This document shows positions 28,482-37,510 of a DNA stretch of 64,000 bases, piece by piece. Position numbers and translations under genes: made by a program. Numbering within the stretch: the first letter of the stretch is position 1; each line of letters starts with the position of its first letter. The notes under the pieces are model-generated. The model made no database searches. It saw only the letters and a program-made list of their open reading frames with translations, and was not told the DNA's origin. This DNA is from Selenomonas sp. (GTDB taxonomy: Bacteria; Bacillota; Negativicutes; Selenomonadales; Selenomonadaceae), in the NCBI GenBank assembly GCA_022482925.1, contig JAKVOG010000002.1, positions 62,001-126,000 of the forward strand, in the 5' to 3' direction.

Positions 28482-29711
28482 ATGGCACTTATTGTAAAGA
28501 AGTTCGGTGGCAGCTCCGTTGCGACCACAGAGAAGATCATGAACGTTGCCAAGAGGGTCCTGGGCGAAAAACAGCCTGGAGACCAGATCGTCATGGTCGT
28601 ATCTGCCATGGGCGATACGACGGACGATCTCATTGCTTTGGCAAATGGCATTAACAAGGACCCATATCAGTATACCCGCGAGATGGATATGCTGTTGACG
28701 ACTGGTGAGCAGCAGTCGATTGCCTTGCTGGCGATGGCATTTAAGACGCTGGGACAGTCAGCCGTCTCACTTACTGGTCCAATGGCAGGCATGAAGACGA
28801 ACTCGGTGCATACCAAGGGACGCATCGTGGATATTCAGCCGGAGCGTGTGCATGCGGAGCTTGATAAAGGCAATATTGTCGTGGTAGCCGGCTTCCAGGG
28901 GGCTGATGAATTTGGCGATCCGGTTACGCTGGGGCGTGGCGGATCCGATACTTCGGCCGTCGCACTGGCTGGAGCGCTCAAGGCCGATACCTGTGAGATC
29001 TTCACGGATGTGGATGGGGTGTATTCTGCTGATCCGCGTATCGTGTCAGGTGCCCGCAAGATGAAAGAGATCACATATAATGAGATGCTTGAGATGGCTC
29101 GTCTGGGTGCAGGCGTCATGCAGCCGCGTTCGGTAGAGATGGGCGCGTATTTCCATATTCCGATTCATGTTCGTTCGACGTTTACGACGAAGCCAGGCAC
29201 AATCATTAGGGAGGACTATACGATGGAAGATAAAGATTTTGTTATCCGTGGCGTTGCCCACGACGAGAAAGTAGCCAAGATCGCAGTACTGGGAATCCCG
29301 AATACACCGGGCATCGCCCATGAGATATTCTCGGCACTGGCTGAGGCCAATATCGATGTCGATATGATCGTGCAGAGCATCCGCAACATCGAGAAGAATG
29401 TCACGGATATGGTCTTCACGGTTGCATCGAGCGACCTGGCCCAGGCAAAGAAAGTCGTTGATGGCGTAGCCGATAAGCTCAGTGCTGTTGCCGTCCTCAT
29501 CGAGGAAGATGTTGCCAAGGTTTCCATCGTTGGCGCTGGCATGCTCGGCAATCCGGGCACGGCTTCCCGCATGTTCGGTGCGCTGTCCGGCAAGGGCATC
29601 AACATCGATATCATCAGCACGTCAGAGATCAGCATTTCCTGCCTGATTAAGGGCTCTCAGCTCAAGGAAGCAGTCAATGCCATCCATGATGAGTTCTTCC
29701 CGAATAAGTAA
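28482..29711 (+). CDS. lysC: Aspartate kinase
   Basis: A 409-residue cytoplasmic enzyme phosphorylating aspartate, the first step to lysine, threonine and methionine. The N-terminal kinase motif IVKKFGGSSVA, the LTTGEQQSIALLAMA segment and GRGGSDTSAVALA are present. Two C-terminal ACT domains (from about residue 265, AVLGIPNTPGIAHEIF; then VSIVGAGMLGNPGTASRMF) imply feedback control by lysine and/or threonine. The ATG at 28482 follows GGGGGAG; an upstream in-frame ATG at 28320 lies before the promoter. It works with asd and dapB found 23-25 kb away. Confidence 0.95.
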   Translation: MALIVKKFGGSSVATTEKIMNVAKRVLGEKQPGDQIVMVVSAMGDTTDDLIALANGINKDPYQYTREMDMLLTTGEQQSIALLAMAFKTLGQSAVSLTGPMAGMKTNSVHTKGRIVDIQPERVHAELDKGNIVVVAGFQGADEFGDPVTLGRGGSDTSAVALAGALKADTCEIFTDVDGVYSADPRIVSGARKMKEITYNEMLEMARLGAGVMQPRSVEMGAYFHIPIHVRSTFTTKPGTIIREDYTMEDKDFVIRGVAHDEKVAKIAVLGIPNTPGIAHEIFSALAEANIDVDMIVQSIRNIEKNVTDMVFTVASSDLAQAKKVVDGVADKLSAVAVLIEEDVAKVSIVGAGMLGNPGTASRMFGALSGKGINIDIISTSEISISCLIKGSQLKEAVNAIHDEFFPNK

Positions 29712-29721
29712 TCCGGTTCAG

Positions 29722-29750
29722 CACCTTCCTCTGCGGGGGAAGGTGTTTTT
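29722..29750 (+). terminator. Terminator of lysC
   Basis: CACCTTCC (29722-29729) pairs with GGAAGGTG (29738-29745), followed by T5. Confidence 0.82.
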
Positions 29751-29793
29751 GACTGTAGCGTGCAGGAATATTGTATACATACAGCTGTACGGG

Positions 29794-29822
29794 TAGACAG
29801 GACAACAAAGAACAGTTATGAT
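29794..29822 (+). promoter_or_regulatory. Promoter of the class I aminotransferase gene
   Basis: TAGACA (29794-29799) and TATGAT (29817-29822) are 17 bp apart and 62 bp upstream of the start codon. Confidence 0.65.
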
Positions 29823-29884
29823 AGTATTTGTAGCGTTTATGAGCTTGAAATTGACACGAGGTTTTGAAAGGGGATTTTCTTCGT

Positions 29885-31129
29885 ATGACGACGAGTATGG
29901 CAGCAACGCATGCTGCAAGCAAAAGATTGAAAGATGCAATTTTCGGGGCAAGTGCAGCCTGCACTGAGGCTGCTAAGAAATATGGTGCAGATAAAGTAAC
30001 CAATGCAACGATGGGCGTCATGATGGACGATGAGGGCAAACTGGCCAGCATCCCGACCATGGAGCGCGTTTTCCGTTCTTTGTCGATCGAAGATTATACC
30101 CGTTATGCACCGATTCCGGGTCTGCCGGATTATCTCGCGGCTGTTATTGATCTGACTTTTGCCGATCAGAAGCCGGAGGGCTATCTCGGCGCAATCGCTA
30201 CCGCCGGCGGCACGGGTGCTATCCATCATGCAGTTGCCAACTATGCGGAGCGTGGGGACAAGGTCCTGACCTCAGACTGGTTCTGGGGCACATACAACGT
30301 CATCTGCAATGAGTGTGGCTGCCAGCTCACGAACTACAAATTGTTCGACGAGAAAAAGAACTTCAACATCGCCGACTATACGGCGAAGGTAGACGAGATC
30401 ATGAAGCAGCAGGACAGCCTGCTGGTCATCATCAATACGCCGGCGCACAATCCGACAGGCTTCAGTCTGACGGAAGAGGACTGGGACAATGTGCTGGCAC
30501 TTACGAAGAAGTACGCTGCACAGGGCAAGAAGATGAGCATCCTCGTCGATATCGCCTATATCGACTATGCCGGTGAGAAGAACGAGACGCGCAAGTTCAT
30601 GAACAAGTTCGGCAACCTGCCGGATAACATCTTCATCATGTTCGCGTTCTCGATGTCCAAAGGCTATACGGCTTATGGTCAGCGTACTGGTGCGCTGGTG
30701 GCTGTTTCCGCGAGTGAGGAAGTCATCAAGGAATTCAAGGAAATCAACAAATATACGAGCCGTGCAACCTGGTCCAACATCAACCGTGGCGCCATGACGC
30801 TCTTAGCCCGCATTCAGCAGGACAAGAGCACGCTCGCAAAGTTCGAGCAGGAGCGTGATGCGTTCTATCAGATGATCCAGAGCCGCGGCAACCTGTTCAT
30901 GCAGGAAGCAAAGGCCTGCGGGCTCAATGCACTGCCGTATAAAGGCGGTTTCTTCCTGTCAGTACCGGCAGCTGATCCGCAGGCGGTCTGCAACAAACTG
31001 CATGATGACCTGATCTTTGCTGTACCGCTCAAGATGGGCGTCCGCATTGCGGCCTGCTCGGTATCAGCAGCGAAGATGAAGGGCATTGCCGGCAAGGTAC
31101 TCAAGGCGCTTAATGCGGTAGAAGGCTGA
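29885..31129 (+). CDS. Class I/II aminotransferase (aspartate/aromatic type)
   Basis: A 414-residue fold-type I PLP aminotransferase. Features: ATAGGTGAIHHAVANYA (phosphate cup), INTPAHNPTGFSLTEEDW (PLP ring Asn), DIAYIDYAG, and the Schiff-base lysine in FAFSMSKGYTAYGQRTGA. A C-terminal arginine for the substrate carboxylate is likely in GVRIAACSVSA. It resembles tyrosine/aspartate aminotransferases; the true amino donor is not determinable. Its position after lysC suggests amino-acid metabolism. The ATG at 29885 is 12 bases after AAAGGGG; an ATG at 29864 overlaps that site. Confidence 0.85.
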   Translation: MTTSMAATHAASKRLKDAIFGASAACTEAAKKYGADKVTNATMGVMMDDEGKLASIPTMERVFRSLSIEDYTRYAPIPGLPDYLAAVIDLTFADQKPEGYLGAIATAGGTGAIHHAVANYAERGDKVLTSDWFWGTYNVICNECGCQLTNYKLFDEKKNFNIADYTAKVDEIMKQQDSLLVIINTPAHNPTGFSLTEEDWDNVLALTKKYAAQGKKMSILVDIAYIDYAGEKNETRKFMNKFGNLPDNIFIMFAFSMSKGYTAYGQRTGALVAVSASEEVIKEFKEINKYTSRATWSNINRGAMTLLARIQQDKSTLAKFEQERDAFYQMIQSRGNLFMQEAKACGLNALPYKGGFFLSVPAADPQAVCNKLHDDLIFAVPLKMGVRIAACSVSAAKMKGIAGKVLKALNAVEG

Positions 31130-31180
31130 CGGGCATTGTAAATTTTCCGCTCGGAACCGTTCGGGAATAAGTAAATAACA

Positions 31181-31227
31181 AGAACCAATCTCATTCATTA
31201 TAAGTAGAAGGGATTGGTTCTTTTTTT
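31181..31227 (+). terminator. Terminator of the aminotransferase gene
   Basis: AGAACCAATC (31181-31190) pairs with GATTGGTTCT (31212-31221), followed by T7. A 21-nt loop separates the arms. Confidence 0.8.
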
Positions 31228-31248
31228 CACATAGCTTAAAATTATTGG

Positions 31249-31277
31249 TTGAACCGCAAAGAAAATGATGTTATAGT
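31249..31277 (+). promoter_or_regulatory. Promoter of the DUF47-pit operon
   Basis: TTGAAC (31249-31254) and TATAGT (31272-31277) are separated by 17 bp, 49 bp before the first start codon. Confidence 0.75.
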
Positions 31278-31325
31278 TTAATAGTGTGTATATGATAATT
31301 TCGTTCGGGGAGGACGCAGAACAGT

Positions 31326-31952
31326 ATGTTTAAATTCAAGAAGAAGGACAGCGAGTTCTTTGATCTGTTCGTTGACAGCGCCAATTATTTCTACAAAGGT
31401 GCACTCATGATGGACGAGGTCATGCTGGACTACAGTAAAGCCGCCGACAAGGTGAAAGAGATTGTAGACCTTGAGCATAATGCCGACCGTGTGAATGATA
31501 AGATCATCGACAAGCTGAATCTGACGTTTATCACGCCGATTGACCGCGAGGATATCTACGCGCTGGCAAATGGCTTGGATGATGGCGTAGATTATCTTCA
31601 GGGAACGCTGCAGCGCATCGTGATGTACCGTACGGGCAAGGCGATGGGCGGCGCGGTCACGTTGACGAAGCTTCTGATTGAGTCGACAGAGGAGATCATC
31701 AAGGCTTTTTCGCTGCTCAAGGATATCCGCAAGAATCAGGCGCAGATCCTTGATGCAACCCATAAGATCTCGCAAATCGAGAGCGAAGGCGACCGGGTCT
31801 ATCGGCATGAGATCGCGTATCTGTTCGACAAGGAGAAGGATCCGATCGAGCTGATCAAGTGGAAGGACATACTGGAGAAGCTTGAAGATACGCTGGATCA
31901 CTGTGAGAAGCTGTCTGACATGATCCGGGGAGTGGTAATGAAATATGCCTGA
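31326..31952 (+). CDS. DUF47 (PhoU-like) protein
   Basis: A 208-residue all-helical protein of the DUF47/TIGR00153 family, related to PhoU and usually encoded with Pit transporters, which it is thought to regulate. Repeated metal-binding helix motifs are visible as DLEHNADRVNDKI (about 48-60) and QIESEGDRVYRHEI (about 151-164). GGGGAGG precedes the ATG. Its stop overlaps the pit start by eight bases, so the two are coupled. Confidence 0.92.
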   Translation: MFKFKKKDSEFFDLFVDSANYFYKGALMMDEVMLDYSKAADKVKEIVDLEHNADRVNDKIIDKLNLTFITPIDREDIYALANGLDDGVDYLQGTLQRIVMYRTGKAMGGAVTLTKLLIESTEEIIKAFSLLKDIRKNQAQILDATHKISQIESEGDRVYRHEIAYLFDKEKDPIELIKWKDILEKLEDTLDHCEKLSDMIRGVVMKYA

Positions 31953-32943
31953 GTTACAGATGCTTATCTTCACCGTCATTGGCCTGGCACTGGTATTCGA
32001 CTTCATCAACGGATTCCATGATACGGCCAATGCGATTGCAACCTCAGTATCCACCCGGGCAATCCATCCGAGCCACGCCATCATCATGGCGGCAGGCCTG
32101 AACTTCCTCGGGGCGATGTACAGTACCGGTGTAGCCAAGACGATCGGTGGCGATATCGTCAGTTCGGCACAGTCGGTTGATGAACATATCATCATTGCGG
32201 CACTGACCGGTGCCGTGATCTGGAACCTGATTACCTGGTGGTTTGCCGTACCATCCAGCTCATCCCATGCGCTGGTCGGTGGCATCATCGGCGCGGTCAT
32301 GGTGTCCGTAGGTCCGGACGGACTGAATATGGAGGGCATTGGCAAGATCATCCTCTCGCTGATCGGTTCCCCAATCCTGGCCATCTGTACCGGATTCGTC
32401 GTGATGTCGCTGCTGTTCCGGATATTCGGCCGGTTCAGCCCGTCCTCGATCAATCACCGGTTCAAGAAGATGCAGATCCTCTCCGCAGCCATGATGGCCT
32501 TCTCGCATGGTTCAAACGATGCGCAGAAGTCGATGGGTATCATCACGCTGGCTCTGCTGTCCGGCGGCTATATCGACGTGTTCGAGGTCCCGACCTATGT
32601 CAAGGTGCTGGCGGCAACGGCGATGGCCTGCGGTACGGCTATTGGCGGCTGGCGTATCATCAAGACGATTGGCGGCAAGATCTTCAAGCTCGAGCCGATT
32701 TCCGGCTTCGCTGCCGATCTCAACTCGTCTGTGGTCATCTTCTCGGCAACGCTGCTGCATTTGCCAGTCAGCACGACGCATGTCGTATCCGGCTCCATCA
32801 TGGGTGTCGGCACGGCCAAGCGTGTCAATGCCGTTCGCTGGGGCGTCGCCCAGCAGATGGTCATGGCCTGGGTCATGACCATTCCCTGCACGGCTGCCAT
32901 GGGAGCTGTGGCCTATAAGATTGTCTGCCTGATCTTTAAATGA
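31945..32943 (+). CDS. pit: Low-affinity inorganic phosphate transporter PiT
   Basis: A 332-residue inner-membrane PiT-family carrier with about ten hydrophobic segments. Both PiT signature repeats are present: DFINGFHDTANAIATSVSTRA near the N-terminus and AFSHGSNDAQKSMGIITLAL in the second half. It imports phosphate, possibly as a metal-phosphate complex, driven by proton or sodium gradients. It overlaps the DUF47 gene upstream and is followed by a terminator, forming a two-gene operon. Confidence 0.94.
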   Translation: MPELQMLIFTVIGLALVFDFINGFHDTANAIATSVSTRAIHPSHAIIMAAGLNFLGAMYSTGVAKTIGGDIVSSAQSVDEHIIIAALTGAVIWNLITWWFAVPSSSSHALVGGIIGAVMVSVGPDGLNMEGIGKIILSLIGSPILAICTGFVVMSLLFRIFGRFSPSSINHRFKKMQILSAAMMAFSHGSNDAQKSMGIITLALLSGGYIDVFEVPTYVKVLAATAMACGTAIGGWRIIKTIGGKIFKLEPISGFAADLNSSVVIFSATLLHLPVSTTHVVSGSIMGVGTAKRVNAVRWGVAQQMVMAWVMTIPCTAAMGAVAYKIVCLIFK

Positions 32944-32958
32944 GCAGATTGATAATTC

Positions 32959-33001
32959 AACACCTGAGTGTTACGGCAATGGTAACGTTCAGGTGTTTTT
33001 G
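32959..33001 (+). terminator. Terminator of the DUF47-pit operon
   Basis: AACACCTGA (32959-32967) pairs with TCAGGTGTT (32989-32997), with an additional GTTAC/GTAAC inner helix, followed by T5. Confidence 0.85.
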
Positions 33002-33094
33002 TGTGAGGAAAATTGAAATAGAGGATTTTTCTGGTTCATATTGAAGTATTAAGAAAGTGACATACAGGTGATAGAACGTAAGGGAGTGATTCTC

Positions 33095-34720
33095 ATGATG
33101 ATAGAAGCAGGCATGACATTGAAGGAGATGGCTCAGGCGGCGCAGAAGGATTTTTCGAGTGAGATCGTAGCGGCAGAGCTGGATCATGAGATCCGGGACC
33201 TGCAGAACGATGTCGGTCCGGCATCGCAGGTTACGTTCATACCGCTTGAGAGCCAGCGGGGGTGGCAGATCTATCAGCGTTCGGTGCTGTTCCTGCTGTT
33301 CACGGCTGTCCATGAGCTGTATCCGACTGCTGAGGTGGTGGCACAGTTTACGGTGGATAAGGGATTGTTCTGTGAGATCCGGCAACTGGATCATGTGCTG
33401 GATGAAACGACAGTAGACCGTATTGATGCACGGATGCGGGGCATCATTGCCGAAAACCGGTCCATCCAAAAGGAAAGCCTGAGCCGTGAGCGAGCTGTGA
33501 AGTTGTTCAAGGAATCCAAGCAGATTGAGAAGGCAAACCTGGTGGCAGCGCTTGATCGGCCGGTGGTCAGCATCTATCATTGCGGTGAGTTCTATGATTA
33601 TCTTTATGGTCCGATGCTGGGCGAGACCCGGGAGTTGGGACGGTTTTCCCTGGATCTTGAGTCACCGGGCGTGCTGCTGCGGACACCGGATATGACTACG
33701 GCCGGTGAAGTGCGTAAGCGCGTGCCACAGCCTAAACTGGGGAATATCCTGGCTGAGTCCAAGCGTTGGGCGGCAGTTCTGCATTGCAATTATGTGCCGG
33801 ATCTGAACCGGGCACTTAGGCAGGGGCAGATCGGAGATGTCATCCGTATTTCGGAGGCGCTGCATGAGAAACGCATTACGCAGATTGCCGATCATATTGC
33901 TGAATCACAGGGAAAGCTGCGTCTGGTTTTGATTGCGGGTCCGTCTTCCTCAGGTAAGACTTCCTTTGCCCAGCGGCTCAGGGTACAACTGCGGGTCAAT
34001 GGCCTGGAGCCGGTATCCATCTCACTGGATGATTACTTCCGGCCGCGTCGGGAGACACCGCGCAACGAGAAGGGCGAGTACGATTATGAATGCCTGGAGG
34101 CACTGGATACGGAGCTGTTCAATCAGAACATGGTGGATCTGCTGGCTGGGCGGGAAATCATTCAGCCCAGTTATAATTTCATCACGGGACTGAGGGAATG
34201 GCATGAGCTGCCATTGGTTGTAAGCAGGAATCAGCCGATTATTGTGGAGGGGATCCATGGGCTGAATGAAAAGCTCAGTGCCGCAGTGCCAAGAGATCAG
34301 AAATATAAGATCTATGTCAGTGCGCTGACCCAGCTCAATATCGATGGTCATAACCGTATTCCGACGACGGATGCCCGGCTGATCCGCCGTCTGGTCCGGG
34401 ATTATCAGTTCCGTGGTGCGCACGCGCTCAAGACGTTCAAGCAGTGGCCGGATGTACGGGCTGGCGAGGAGAAGAATATCTTCCCCTTTCAGGAAGAGGC
34501 GGATGTGATGTTCAATTCAGCGCTCATTTATGAGCTGGGTGTTTTGAAGAAGTATGCCAAGCCATTATTGACTTCGCTTTCGGCAGAGGTGCCGGAGCAT
34601 GCTGAGGCAAGACGGCTGCTGGATGTCCTTGAGTATTTCGAGGATATTCAGGCTGAGGATGAGATCCCCAATAATTCATTGCTGCGGGAGTTCATCGGAA
34701 AATCAGTATTTTTTAAATGA
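33095..34720 (+). CDS. Uridine kinase-like nucleoside kinase with N-terminal synthetase-like domain
   Basis: A 541-residue protein. The C-terminal half is a uridine kinase/phosphoribulokinase-type P-loop kinase: Walker A IAGPSSSGKTSFA (about 285-297), SISLDDYFRPRRETP (substrate/catalytic Asp) and IIVEGIHGLNEKL. The N-terminal half resembles the TGS-plus-second-additional domain of threonyl-tRNA synthetase, including the HCGEFYDYLYGPM metal-site-like motif. This fusion is widespread in Firmicutes and is usually annotated as nucleoside kinase; its substrate is unproven. AGGGAGTGA precedes the ATG at 33095. Confidence 0.85.
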   Translation: MMIEAGMTLKEMAQAAQKDFSSEIVAAELDHEIRDLQNDVGPASQVTFIPLESQRGWQIYQRSVLFLLFTAVHELYPTAEVVAQFTVDKGLFCEIRQLDHVLDETTVDRIDARMRGIIAENRSIQKESLSRERAVKLFKESKQIEKANLVAALDRPVVSIYHCGEFYDYLYGPMLGETRELGRFSLDLESPGVLLRTPDMTTAGEVRKRVPQPKLGNILAESKRWAAVLHCNYVPDLNRALRQGQIGDVIRISEALHEKRITQIADHIAESQGKLRLVLIAGPSSSGKTSFAQRLRVQLRVNGLEPVSISLDDYFRPRRETPRNEKGEYDYECLEALDTELFNQNMVDLLAGREIIQPSYNFITGLREWHELPLVVSRNQPIIVEGIHGLNEKLSAAVPRDQKYKIYVSALTQLNIDGHNRIPTTDARLIRRLVRDYQFRGAHALKTFKQWPDVRAGEEKNIFPFQEEADVMFNSALIYELGVLKKYAKPLLTSLSAEVPEHAEARRLLDVLEYFEDIQAEDEIPNNSLLREFIGKSVFFK

Positions 34721-34760
34721 ATAGCAAAAAGCTGACGCTTATGCGTCAGCTTTTTGCTAT
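34721..34760. terminator. Strong bidirectional terminator
   Basis: A perfect 18-bp stem (34721-34738 with 34743-34760) with TTAT loop contains A5/T5 runs inside both arms. It serves the kinase gene and the convergent symporter gene. Confidence 0.88.
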
Positions 34761-34768
34761 TGGGAGGG

Positions 34769-36187
34769 TTAATCTTTGTCTACGCCCCAGGCGTGAATGC
34801 CGGTCTCGTCGCCGAGGATGGCCGGATCGAATACAGGTTCCTCGATGCCCTGTTTTTTTTGTTCCAGATAATTATCCAGTGTGATGCGGGCATATTTGGA
34901 CAGGCGCGCAATGGCGTAGAGGTTAGTCAGGCAGAGAAAGCCCATGAAGAGGTCGGCGAGGTTCCAGACGAGTGAGAGCTCAGCCAGACTGCCGAAGAGG
35001 ACCATGGCAACAACGAAGGCGCGGAAGACCATCAGATAGGTTTTCGTATGGCCTTCAAAGAACGAGATGTTGATCTCACCATAGTAGTAGTTGCCGACAA
35101 TCGAACTGAAGGCAAACATGAAAACCATCAGCGATACCGCTGCCGGGGCAAATGTTCCGAAGATGCTGGCCAGAGAACTTTGAGCCAGGGCAATTCCAGT
35201 AAGACTGCCACCAATGGTGTATTGTTCGGTGAGCAGTACGATAAAGGCAGTAGCCGAGCATACCAGCCAGGTATCGACATAGACACCGAAAGCCTGCACC
35301 AGGCCTTGCTTGACCGGGTGCGTAACATCGGCAGTAGCGGCTGCGTTCGGGACGGAGCCTTCACCGGCCTCATTCGAGAACAGGCCGCGCTTGACACCAG
35401 TCAGGATGGCAGAACCGATGCCGCCGCCAACAGCAGCCTGAGGGGAGAAGGCATCGTGGAAGATGAGCATGAACATACCCGGAACCTTATCAAGGTTAAA
35501 GCAGATAACAAGCAGAGCAATGAGGATATAAAGGCCGGCCATGACCGGTACGAGGAATTCCGTGAATTTCGCGATACGGGTCATGCCACCGAAAATGACG
35601 AGCGCGGTCAGTACACAGAGGAAGATTGCCGTGACGATCGGCGCGATGCCGAAGGCCGTCTGCGCCGAAAGGGCAATGGTGTTAGCCTGCACCGAGACGT
35701 AGATCAGACCAAAAGTGACCGAGATCAGGATGGCGAACAGCTTGGCAACACCAGGCTGCTTCAGGGCATTCTTGATATAATAGGCAGGTCCACCATGGAA
35801 TGCGCCGTTGCCGCGCGGCAGTTTGTAGATCTGGGCCAGTGTACTCTCGACAAAGCCAGTTGCACAGCCGATGAAGGCAATGACCCACATCCAGAAGACA
35901 GCGCCGGGGCCGCCGGTGACGATTGCGATAGCTACGCCGGCAATATTACCAACACCGACGCGGGAGGCCGTGCTGACGCAGAATGCCTGGAAGGAACTGA
36001 TAGCACCGCCTTCGGTTTTCTTGCCGATTCCTTCTGTCAGCAGTCGAAGCATTTCCGGCAGCATCCGTACCTGAACAAATTTTGTGGACAACGTGAACCA
36101 AAGGCCACAGCCAATCAGCACGATAATGAGGACATACGACCACAGGATTGTGTTGATGTCATTGACAACTGAGTTGAGTAGATCCAT
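34769..36187 (-). CDS. Sodium:alanine/glycine symporter (AGCS family)
   Basis: A 472-residue inner-membrane amino-acid carrier with about eleven hydrophobic segments. AGCS features are visible: FCVSTASRVGVGNIAGVAIAI near residues 68-88, GPGAVFWMWVIAFIGCATGFVES, and RGLFSNEAGEGSVPNAAATA. It would import alanine or glycine with sodium. AAGAGGT precedes the ATG. It is a single gene behind a consensus promoter and a structured leader of about 120 nt. Confidence 0.93.
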   Translation of the reverse strand: MDLLNSVVNDINTILWSYVLIIVLIGCGLWFTLSTKFVQVRMLPEMLRLLTEGIGKKTEGGAISSFQAFCVSTASRVGVGNIAGVAIAIVTGGPGAVFWMWVIAFIGCATGFVESTLAQIYKLPRGNGAFHGGPAYYIKNALKQPGVAKLFAILISVTFGLIYVSVQANTIALSAQTAFGIAPIVTAIFLCVLTALVIFGGMTRIAKFTEFLVPVMAGLYILIALLVICFNLDKVPGMFMLIFHDAFSPQAAVGGGIGSAILTGVKRGLFSNEAGEGSVPNAAATADVTHPVKQGLVQAFGVYVDTWLVCSATAFIVLLTEQYTIGGSLTGIALAQSSLASIFGTFAPAAVSLMVFMFAFSSIVGNYYYGEINISFFEGHTKTYLMVFRAFVVAMVLFGSLAELSLVWNLADLFMGFLCLTNLYAIARLSKYARITLDNYLEQKKQGIEEPVFDPAILGDETGIHAWGVDKD

Positions 36188-36216
36188 GGATAATACCTCT
36201 TTTCATTGAATAAAAT

Positions 36217-36283
36217 ATGCCTTTTGCAGCATAGATCGGAAGAACATAGGACTGTCTATGTATCGAATTGTTACAAAAGGCAT
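36217..36283 (-). promoter_or_regulatory. Structured 5' leader of the AGCS symporter gene
   Basis: Within the predicted untranslated leader (36308 to 36188) ATGCCTTTTG and CAAAAGGCAT (36274-36283 and 36217-36226) form a perfect 10-bp helix. It encloses about 47 nt with an inner CATAG/CTATG hairpin and ends about 30 nt before the start codon. It does not match a glycine or other riboswitch I recognise. The rest of 36188-36521 shows no gene. Confidence 0.45.
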
Positions 36284-36314
36284 CATAGTCTATATATAAT
36301 AAAATTACATACTT

Positions 36315-36344
36315 ATTATAACGATGGGATTTATGTTCTGTCAA
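36315..36344 (-). promoter_or_regulatory. Consensus promoter of the AGCS symporter gene
   Basis: On the minus strand TTGACA (36344-36339) and TATAAT (36320-36315) are 18 bp apart, both perfect matches. Confidence 0.82.
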
Positions 36345-36521
36345 GCAGTTGTCATATTGTATCATATCACGGATGTTGCCCAACATTCTAAAAAGAGAAG
36401 AATGAAAATTTCTATTAAAAATAATTTAAAAATAATTTAAAAAACAAGAAGGAGATTAGAAAAGTATCACGAATAAACGAAAGATAGAAAGCGGTTTCTG
36501 TATTTATGGGAGGAATGTTTT

Positions 36522-36923
36522 ATGCGTAACTCTGGACAGGCTGGTTTTTCGTTGCTGGGGGTATTGATTGCCGTCATGATTATCGGAATCGTGGCGGCTA
36601 TTGCTGTGCCAAAATTCAATTCAGCAATCGCTTCGGCGAATACGGCCAAGGTCGAGGCCGATCTATCGACGCTGGATTCGGCAATCATGGTTTATGAGGC
36701 GGAGCATGGTCTTCCACCGAAAGATATCGACGCACTCGACGGCTATGTGAATGATGTGTCGAAACTGAAGCCGCCTAAAGGGAAGTGCCTGTTGAAGGGC
36801 GGTGGAGAACTGACCGTTGAAGACGGGACGGTCTATGAATTGACGACGGAGAGCGATAAAATGACCACTACGATACGACGGGCAGCACTGAGTGGGCATA
36901 AAGCGGGTGATTTCGGCAAATGA
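36522..36923 (+). CDS. Type IV pilin/pseudopilin, first gene of the pilus operon
   Basis: A 133-residue prepilin. The class III signal MRNSGQAG/FSLLGVLIAVMII is cut after the glycine at residue 8, followed by N-methylation of Phe1. The hydrophobic helix then forms the pilus core, and a small globular domain follows. The residue at mature position 5 is glycine (GGG codon) where nearly all pilins have glutamate (GAG). The short globular domain resembles major pseudopilins. GGGAGG precedes the ATG. The stop overlaps the prepilin peptidase start by ATGA. Confidence 0.88.
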   Translation: MRNSGQAGFSLLGVLIAVMIIGIVAAIAVPKFNSAIASANTAKVEADLSTLDSAIMVYEAEHGLPPKDIDALDGYVNDVSKLKPPKGKCLLKGGGELTVEDGTVYELTTESDKMTTTIRRAALSGHKAGDFGK

Positions 36924-37510
36924 TGGATACATATCGGCAGGAGGAGCGGCATTTTCATTGGCATCTGCTGGATGGCTCCTGGTATTGGTGGGGGTTCCTG
37001 GGGGGCAGCCTGGTGTTGGCCGTTGCGACCTATCCATGTTTGGAGTCTGTTGATCTGGCTGTGATGGGGATAATACTGGCTGTGCTGCTGCTGTTGCAGA
37101 GCCTCATGGACATCCGGTATGGTCTGCTGTATGACCGGCTAAATCTGGTTATTGCCTGCGGGGCACTGCTGCCGGTTATTGGTGGACGTGTCACAGGCAG
37201 CGATGCAGTGCTGGGAGGCTTGTTTGGAGGCGGCCTGTTGTGGCTTTTGCGCGGTCTGACTCATGGTGGCGTTGGCTTGGGCGATGTGAAGCTGGCTGGT
37301 GCCATTGGATTATGGCTGGGTTGGCCTGCTTTGCTGCCAGGTCTGGGCATAGCCTTTTTAGCGGGCGGCCTGTTCGGAAGTTGGCTGTTGCTGCGGGGGA
37401 GTTCGCTGCAGACTCGTTTGCCGTTCGGACCTTTTCTGGCAGCTGGTGGCTATGCGGGTTTTTTGTTTGGTCTGGATATTTGTCAGTGGTATGGGAGAAT
37501 GCTGTTATGA
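36920..37510 (+). CDS. Prepilin peptidase, A24 family
   Basis: A 196-residue polytopic inner-membrane aspartyl protease that cleaves and probably methylates prepilins. Catalytic aspartates lie in SLMDIRYGLLYDRLNL (about residues 51-66) and in the GxGD motif GGVGLGDVKLAGAIGL (about 113-128). It lacks the usual N-terminal cytoplasmic domain with its CxxC pairs, so it is a short, peptidase-only form; methylation ability is doubtful. It overlaps the pilin gene before it and the minor pilin gene after it. Confidence 0.85.
   Translation: MMDTYRQEERHFHWHLLDGSWYWWGFLGGSLVLAVATYPCLESVDLAVMGIILAVLLLLQSLMDIRYGLLYDRLNLVIACGALLPVIGGRVTGSDAVLGGLFGGGLLWLLRGLTHGGVGLGDVKLAGAIGLWLGWPALLPGLGIAFLAGGLFGSWLLLRGSSLQTRLPFGPFLAAGGYAGFLFGLDICQWYGRMLL

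Noticed and set aside
36233-36243. AGATCGGAAGA, identical to the start of a common sequencing adapter
   Set aside because: Only 11 bases match and the sequence then diverges; it lies inside a hairpin loop of a coherent leader, so chance is likely.
37240-37506. N-terminal extension of the FimT-like gene
   Set aside because: It lies within the prepilin peptidase gene; the prepilin leader starts at the ATG at 37507.
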